Positions 57,029-64,000 of a stretch of DNA of 64,000 nt are shown here, piece after piece; positions within the stretch are counted from its first letter, which is position 1; each line of letters opens with the position of its first letter. Under the pieces are notes generated by a model that was not told the origin of the DNA, searched no databases, and was given only the letters and a program-made list of their open reading frames with translations. Source of the DNA: Antilocapra americana (lineage: Eukaryota > Chordata > Mammalia > Artiodactyla > Antilocapridae); assembly GCA_007570785.1 (NCBI GenBank), contig ML662442.1:28768880-28832879 (forward strand). Direction: 5' to 3'. The position numbers and the translations under genes were made by a program.

Positions 57029-59107
57029 AAAGTAGGTAATATTCATATATAGCAAGGTTAGATTCTAAATTCTCCGCCTCAAACTTTCTGAAGGTGGCTT
57101 TCCTATCTCAAGTCACTGTATCATCTTAAACGATGACAGAAAAGTTTGTCTTTGTCAACCTCTGTGCTATTTGCTATTGTATTTCAAAACTTCAAAAAAA
57201 AATAATGGTTATTAAGTATTCACACTTCTTTCAATGGACTCATAATGTTCTTTGACAGTCTTCTTACTCTTCTTAGCAGCTTTTCAAGTATCCTAAGCTC
57301 CCTTCACTTGGAAATCAAGATGAACATAAAAGGAAATCTTTTGAAAAAATAAAAAATAAATTTAATATAAGATGTTGCCAGGCATCTGTAAGAATATGAT
57401 TTCACTTGCTTTTAATGACTGCATATAACTTATTAGTTTGTTATAAGAAAAACAACAGAAATAATTAGGAAGAGGTTTCTTTCTTTCCTTTTTTTTTCTT
57501 TTTTGCGCATTTTCCATCACCTTTGTTCAGGGCCTAGAGCTGAACTAAACATAAATACAAAATGGACTAATTATAAATAGACCTCAGTAAATACTGCTGA
57601 ATTAATGGATAAAATAAACCAAAGTGCCATGGAAAACCTAAGTTGTCAAAATATTTGCAGCTGTAACATTTCTTCAGTACAGATTTTTCCCCCCTCTCTT
57701 TTCTTCATATGTTTTCATTGGCAAAATCTGGATAGATGAGCCTCGTCTCCTTGCCAAGACTTACAGTGTGTATACAACTCTCTGTCACCTCTAGGGGGAC
57801 AGTTCTTAGGTATTCACCATCCACATGCCTGTAGCTGACTATTCTGGAAGCCAAGCTAAAGAAAGTTCTCTTCAAATTATATTAACAGATTTCAGAACAC
57901 TGGAGAAATAATGCATTTCTCAAATACAGTATTTCTTTTTCCTGATAAAACATATTTTCAAGTTAGTCCAAAGTCAATAGGTCAAGATCATGACTAAAAT
58001 AACATCAAAAAACATGTACATGGTAATGGGATATACATCAAATCATTTTTAATTTTGTGTGCTCATTTGATAGCCAACACTATACTTCTTTCCAAAAATT
58101 GTGATTAGAGTTTACTCTGTCAGATAAATGTTGTCTAAATTAGACTACCAGCTAAAAACAAACAAACAAAAAAAGAATAGTGAAAAAAATTTTTTAAATA
58201 GTGAATACTGGAAAAATTTTAGGGCAAATATAATATGAATATGAATTAAATTCGATTTATGATAGATAGGTTTGATTCCAGGTAGATTTTAAAGTTAATT
58301 TTAAAATACCTTTTAGGTATCAAAAGTAGAAGAAAGCTATTATTAAAAATAGATCTATAAAGTAGCTTAAATAAAACTTACTTTAAAAATGTCTATGAAG
58401 TAATACTGAATTATTTTTCCCCTCTGGGATATAGAAAAATAAATTTTAGACTTTTCATGAAAGAAAAGCTATAGATTTTTTACCAACTCGACCTGACAAA
58501 GTAACTCTCTTGAATCATTTAAGTACCTAAAATCTACTGCCACACACACAAAAAAATACTTTCTGATAAACTAAGATTAGTGTCTTCACTTTTTGTTTGT
58601 CATAAGATAGCTGTCTGAAGACAATTATCACAAAGACAATTTCTCTGTTTGTACTCTTTCCTCCTTGATTTTAAAACCCTTGAGACCAGGAAAAAAAAGA
58701 CTCAGGGTTGATGAGCTGAACAACACATCCTACACAAAACCAACACATCTTTATGATTCTTCCCTTTTTTGATCTACAGAATAAAGTTGCAAATCCCTAT
58801 CATGACACTTAAGCCTTTCATTAAGCTAAGATCTCCCTGCGTTCCTCTGCATATTTCATAGCCTGGCCACATCAAGTTGTTTGCCATTTCTGAAACACAC
58901 CACAGGGCTTATTGCTTCCAAATCTTTGATCACAATGTTTTTCCACCCTGAAACCTTTAGAAGAACCCATGTCTTCAATCCTTTTCTGCTCTCCAAAAGT
59001 TTACTCATCCTTCAAGTCCAAATAAAGTGTTAGCTTGTTTATAAACCTTCCTGGATATACAAAATCAGAAGCTGAATTATCTCACAGTATAATATAGTGG
59101 TTTTTTG
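57029..59107. other. Unassigned AT-rich stretch
   Basis: No repeat recognised over 2 kb. 58150-58450 is extremely AT-rich. No frame above 60 codons stands out. Confidence 0.5.
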
Positions 59108-59116
59108 CTAGGTAGT

Positions 59117-59323
59117 TTGTGTGTGCATCCAATTCTCTGTGATGCTATGGACTGTAGCCCACCAGGCTATGTTGTTTATGGAATTATCCAAGCCAGAATC
59201 CTGAAATGGGTTTCTGTGCCCTTCTCCAGGGGATCTTATCAACCCAGAGACTGAACCTATGTCTCTCACATTTACTGCATTGGCAGGCAGGTTCTTTACC
59301 AATAGTGCCACCTGGGAAGCCCA
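59117..59323 (-). mobile_element. Bov-tA SINE with 9-bp TSD
   Basis: Antisense, more diverged than most copies here. The TSD ctaggtagt is perfect at 59108-59116 and 59324-59332. Confidence 0.93.
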
Positions 59324-59332
59324 CTAGGTAGT

Positions 59333-61033
59333 ATAGAGTGGTCAAAAGTGAAGGATAGAGATGGACGTACCTAGATTAGAATCCTGCCTCTGACATGTTT
59401 AAAATCTGGGAAGATTTGATAAGTCACTTGAGTAGAGAGAATATCCACCTTTTGCGGCTATTCTAAGGATCAGGGATAGTATGATAGCTGTACATACACT
59501 ATGGAGTCAAAATATTAGATCTCATGTTATTTCACCTTCCCTCCCAAGGGTCCTTCTTCATTTTGAGTGATGCACAGACACTAGATCATAGCATATGCTT
59601 AAAACATTTGTCCACTGAATTCAAATAATAAAGGAATACAGATGGGGGAAACTACTGTTACTCTCATTCCTTGGAAAGCTGTATGTTAATTTTAGGCTAA
59701 TCAACAATTGCCTGATAGCCTTCTAAGGAAGGCTAAAATGCCAAGACGGGGCCCAGAAGAGCCAAATGAAGGAGTCAGTTGTGATACAGAAGTCATTCTG
59801 GGTAACATGCTCCCACTATTCTTCATGGACTCTCTGAGGTTTAATAACAGTTTAACAAGTTATAGGGCTTACCGAGAAACTTCAGTAAAACTTGTTGACC
59901 ATATCACTACAACCCCAAGGAATCACAGCTCAAATTAAAGAGAATGTTTCAGTATCAGGACATAAACAGTTTCAAGGTCAAAGGACTGTTCCCAATTAAA
60001 TAACAGAAGGACGTGGTCATCTTACTATTTTTAGCAGACATCTCCTGGAATAGAACACTACTTTTTTTTTAAGCAATCAAAAATGAAAGGAAACATAATC
60101 AGAGCTGGAAATGCAACTTCTAAATAAAAACTGATCCTTGAACCCAAAGCTAGGTCTTGATTCTCAGAACAATAACAACATGATTTGGATGGATCATGGA
60201 ACAAGGAGAGATACGTTTAGTTTTAATAAGTGGGATCAAAGCATGTGATGCCTTTTTAAAGATGTCAGTGTAAGGATCAGATTAAGTAAACACACAGAAA
60301 AAAAATCTCAGCAATGAATTGTAAAAATATATGTCTTAAAGTCTTTAACAATCAGATTAGAACAGGATGAAATTTCTCTTTTGATATTTCCTAAGTGAGA
60401 CATAGGTCCTCCTGAAAGGGTCCTGGTGACACACAAGCCTTTACACTGACTTTGGGCACTGCTCTCTGCTCCCAAACACTCAGCCCAGAAGAGTTTCAGG
60501 CTTCTGTTCACCTGTGAAATTGAGTGTGCACCCAATTCAACCTCCGTAGACAGAATGAAACATTGAATGATAAGAGAGTGAGGAGAGTGATGTGAATTTG
60601 TAAAAAATACACGTATGCTGTTGGATTCTAATAGAAATATTTTAACCACTGGCCTGAATCCAATCTGCACAGTAATTTAATAGACTATCAACCACAAATG
60701 CAATCCATAAGGCCAGTAAATGGGTACCAAATGCTGTAGCTGATTTTCTTGGAATGGCATTGGTAGAAGCAAACTAATCTATGTGAAAAAGGAAGCTGGC
60801 CAGCAATGTCCTAGAGTCAAAATCATCAATAAGAGAGTGTAACCAATCATATCCTTATGATATATAGCTTTGGAGGAAATTTGATCATCTCTCTAGGCCC
60901 TAAAACTCTGAAAGACTTTTTTTTTTGTCACAGTTTCTTTTTTTGTAGTATATCTCATTAAACGTATAGGAAACTCGTGGGAACAGAATTTAAAGCTGAT
61001 ATTTTCAAAATACCACATAAGCATACATTTTAA
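59333..61033. other. Unassigned stretch
   Basis: 59340-59480 may hold a worn MIR (cctagattagaatcctgc, gataagtcacttgag), but I would not insist. A 120-codon minus-strand frame at 60308-60670 has no recognised domain. Confidence 0.4.
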
Positions 61034-61797
61034 AATGATGACACACAGATGACACCACCCTTATGGCACAAAGTGAAAAGGAACTAAAGAGCCTCTTGAT
61101 GAAAGTGAAAGAGGAGAGTGAAAAAGCTGGCTTAAAACTCAACATTCAGAAAACTAAGATCATGGCATCCAGTCCCATTACCTCATGACAAATACATGGG
61201 GAAACAGTGACAGACTTTAATTTCTTGAGCTCTAAAATCACTGCAGATAGCGATTGCAGTCATAAAATTACAAGATGCTTGCTCCTTGCAAGAAAAGCTA
61301 TGACAAACCTGGACAGCATATTAAAAAACAGAGACATTACATCACTGACAAAGGTCCATATAGTTAAGCTACGGTTTTTTCAGTAGTTGTGTATGGATGT
61401 GAAAAATTGGTCCATAAAGAAGGCTGAGCACCAAAGAATTGATGCTTTTGAACTGTGGTGTTGGAGGAGACTCTCAAGAGTCCCTTGGACTTTAGGAAGA
61501 TTGAACCAGTCAATCCCAAGGAAAATCAACCCTGAATATTCATTAGAAGGACTGATGCTATAGCTCCAATACTTTGGCCACCTGATGCAAAGAGCCGATT
61601 CATTGGAAAAGATCCTGATGCTGGGAAAGATTGAAGGCAGGAGAAGGGGATGACAGAGGATGAAATGGTTGGATGGCATCACTGACTTGATGGACATGAG
61701 TTTGAGCAAGCTCCGAGATGTGGTGATGGACAGGGAAGCCTGGCATTCTGCAGTCCATGGGGTCGCAAAGAGGCGGACATGACTGAGTGACTTAACA
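61034..61797 (+). mobile_element. BovB LINE 3' part
   Basis: Starts at the RT catalytic region (agatgacaccacccttatgg, with both Asp codons kept) and runs to the 3' tail gactgagtgacttaacaaca. 5'-truncated and frameshifted. No open frame above about 60 codons on its own strand; the 109-codon minus-strand frame is a reverse shadow. Confidence 0.96.
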
Positions 61798-61799
61798 AC

Positions 61800-62444
61800 A
61801 ATGATATTTTTTTTTTTCCTTTCAAAGCAGTTTATTGCAACTTGTATAATTTGGATACTGTTTTACAATTCCGATTTAGGGAGTTATTTTCAGAGTCATT
61901 TAAGGAACTCTAAAAGGAAATTAATTCCATCACTTTATAATCATAATTCAGAGAAGATAGACTCAGGGTTGTGATTAGCTCCATTCTGCCTCTACTAAAT
62001 AGAAACATTTAGGTTAGGTACAATAATATTTTATAAGGGAAAAATACAAATAAAATTTTTGTAGAAGGAAGCCATTTTTTAAAAGTCATGTAAAAACTAA
62101 GACCACAATGAACTGCCTTATCTAGATAATTTGGAATTGTCTGAAAGGACAGAAGTAAACAAGCTGTTCTGTATATCCCTTCCTGAAGAGTAGATTCTTT
62201 GGATCACATGTAGTGTATGATAAAAAGACTGCCCACCAGGTATGCTGGTTAAAAGCAGTTTCCTCCTACTATATGATGTTGTCCATATAAATCTCCACTA
62301 ATGCTCTTTCTTTCCATAGATGCTCAGTTGAAAATAAAATATCAGTTGTTTATGTCAGAAAGTTAATTTTACCATTAGAAACTAGATTGCTGACAGGACT
62401 AAAAAATATTAGAAGCTACCTTGAAAAATCCAACATCATATTTT
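61800..62444. other. Unassigned stretch
   Basis: T-run at 61807-61819 next to the BovB end. Nothing else recognised. Confidence 0.45.
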
Positions 62445-63020
62445 ATTCATTTATTCAGAAACAAGCAGGTATTTATAATTCATTATGTGACAGTATCCTA
62501 AGTACTGACATGCAGAAGTCAATAAAAAGAGGCAATCATCCTTGATCTCATGGAATTTGCATTCTTATATGGAAGGTAAACTTCAGATTAAGTTACACCA
62601 ATACATATGCAATTAAGTATTCTGGTTAGGTCTGTGATGAAAAAGCAAAGTATTCTGATAGAGAAGAAAGGATGATCTAGTTTGAGGAAGAAACGTTTAA
62701 TCTGAGTTCCGTAAGAACATTAAAATTTACCAAGTGGATGCTCACTTCAGCAGGGAAAGCCATGTGTAGAAAGGTCTGCAATGTGACAAAGATCTTGATA
62801 TTTTCAAGGACTGGAAGGTGGACAGTGAGGCAAGGGCTTCATTAGGATGGAGAGTAAGGTGAGACTGGAGAAGTAAGTGCAGGCCAGGTATTGCAGGGCT
62901 CCACAGGATATGTCAATGATGGAGGCTTTTCTTCCTTAAATGCAGTGGAAAACCACTGAAGAGTCTTAACCAAGGGGAGAACATGACCAAACTCAATTCA
63001 TAAAAAGTTCACTCCAGCAC
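62445..63020 (+). repeat. Third copy of the old unassigned repeat
   Basis: Opens with tattcatttattcagaaac, then agtactgacatgcagaag and ttgatctcatggaatttgc. It later shows aggccaggtattgcaggg, ggaaaaccactgaagagtc and aaggggagaacatgacc, in the same order as the family seen at 8.6-10 kb. Confidence 0.45.
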
Positions 63021-64000
63021 AGGGAGTGGTAGGGATAAAATTACAAGGAAACAAGTCTATTGTAAACTTCTAAAATAATTCACATAGGGCTCTGAGAGTG
63101 ACAGTGGAGATGGAAAGAAGCAGGCAGCTCTGAAATATACCTCCTGTGATATTACAGCTTAATGTCGGGATATAAACACCAATTGCTTCTTTTTGACTCA
63201 AGATAAAAGTCTGGCAATAACCTTACAAAAAATGTTCTAAATAAAGGCCTTTATAGTTACAGTCTACATGAAACAGAATAGGGCGGTTGAGTTTATAAAA
63301 CTAATCACATGTTTACCTACCAGGAGAGCTCTCTAATCCCTGGAGTATCATCTGATGAATACAGATTCATGTCAAAGGTTTCTGTTGTGATTAGTATCCC
63401 ACTAAGTGGGATTAAGTTCAGAATTTGCCCAATTCACAGCGAGTATACTTTTATGTGTTTACTGTAATCTGAAGGTTTAGGCAAAGAGAATATGCATAGT
63501 TGGAAGAAAGGTAGAACAAAAGAAATTATTTGCTCATAAGTAAATATACATAAATATGAAAGAAAACCATTAAACAGGATTTCTAAAGGGTTCTGAAGCA
63601 CTTGTCCTTGAATGTGACTGGGGATTTGGGTACATTAAACTGAAAAAAGTTATGTGCAAATGTCCATATCAATAAAAGTTAAAAAGGTTTGAGCAATGTT
63701 AAACATGGTCCTTGGAGAGAAGCTAATTAGTCAACTAGAGAGTCTTAAAACTCTCAAGTGCCATCTTTGAACCGAAGAAGACATCTACTAATGAAGTCCC
63801 CAGTGGGCTGAAAGTCTATATCTGGCAGTATGTGTATTTCTGTAGCTGAATTTCAACTATGTTGATGCATTAAAAAGTGGTATGAGATGTTACTCCGTAA
63901 AGAAAAAGGAAGGTGAAAATGTTTACCCTACCCTAAGCTGAAAGCATTTGATTTTTAATTTCTTGGTCGTATATAATGCATCTAAAACAGGAAGGTGCAA
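63021..64000. other. Unassigned stretch to the window end
   Basis: Could still include tail sequence of the old repeat up to about 63120. Nothing else recognised. Confidence 0.45.

Noticed and set aside
16082..59311. SINE heads considered as tRNA genes
   Set aside because: They carry tRNA-Glu-like A and B box wording, but none can form a full cloverleaf with an acceptor stem; all are SINE 5' ends.
60308..60670. 120-codon minus-strand frame
   Set aside because: No recognisable motif, not near any promoter or splice signal, and within chance length.
1..64000. CRISPR arrays, operons, phage or plasmid features
   Set aside because: No regularly spaced identical repeats or prokaryotic gene organisation; all repeat families are mammalian or ruminant.

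Overview
This is a 64 kb stretch of ruminant (Pecora, bovid-type) nuclear DNA. The assignment rests on the repeats: RTE-type BovB LINEs, tRNA-Glu-derived Bov-tA/BovA SINEs, a BovA2 dimer family, ruminant-type L1 3' ends and a CHR-2-like cetartiodactyl SINE. Base composition is AT-rich and CpG-poor, as expected for intergenic or long intronic sequence. I find no host protein-coding exon I can defend, no functional RNA gene and no CRISPR array. Nearly every sizeable open frame with a recognisable product is a decayed transposon or retrovirus fragment. The longest unrecognised frames (about 120 to 147 codons) are in the range expected by chance on six frames of 64 kb.

Layout. 0-3.1 kb: an L1 3' end sits inside a near-complete but broken BovB, which is also split by a SINE. 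4-10 kb: a SINE, a decayed endogenous retrovirus pol remnant (RNase H to integrase, about 6.25-7.8 kb) with a strong G-quadruplex motif, then an old unassigned repeat split by a BovB tail. 10.8-14.5 kb: a MIR, a 5S rRNA pseudogene, and a 5'-truncated L1 with an intact ORF2 C-terminus except for a 400-N assembly gap. 16-23.3 kb: SINEs, a BovA2 dimer with an L1 tail inside it, an old L1, and a MIR split by BovB. 23.4-25.1 kb: a Tigger (pogo-like) DNA transposon with decayed transposase. 25.4-33.8 kb: BovB tails, SINEs and a probable MaLR LTR. 35.8-41.8 kb: an older L1, a (CA)20 tract, MaLR LTRs, a CHR-2-like SINE and a BovB. 44-49.5 kb: an ERVL-type LTR, a SINE nested in a SINE, an ancient 5'-inverted L1, an antisense L1 with a 16-bp target-site duplication (TSD), and a MaLR LTR. 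50-57 kb: SINEs, an L1 with a second poly(A) tail and probable 3' transduction, an older L1 end, and a BovB. 57-64 kb: mostly single-copy-looking AT-rich DNA with one SINE, one BovB and one more copy of the old unassigned family.

The elements form no pathway or operon. What links them is insertion history. BovB and L1 supply target-primed reverse transcription; L1-type hallmarks (poly-A or simple-repeat tails, 7-16 bp TSDs, 5' truncation, 5' inversion) can be read at many junctions, and nesting gives relative ages. No previously undescribed biological system is evident. The best leads are unusual insertion junctions: an L1 fold-back palindrome, an L1 3' transduction, a SINE carrying extra sequence inside its TSDs, and an L1 scrap in a BovA2 linker.
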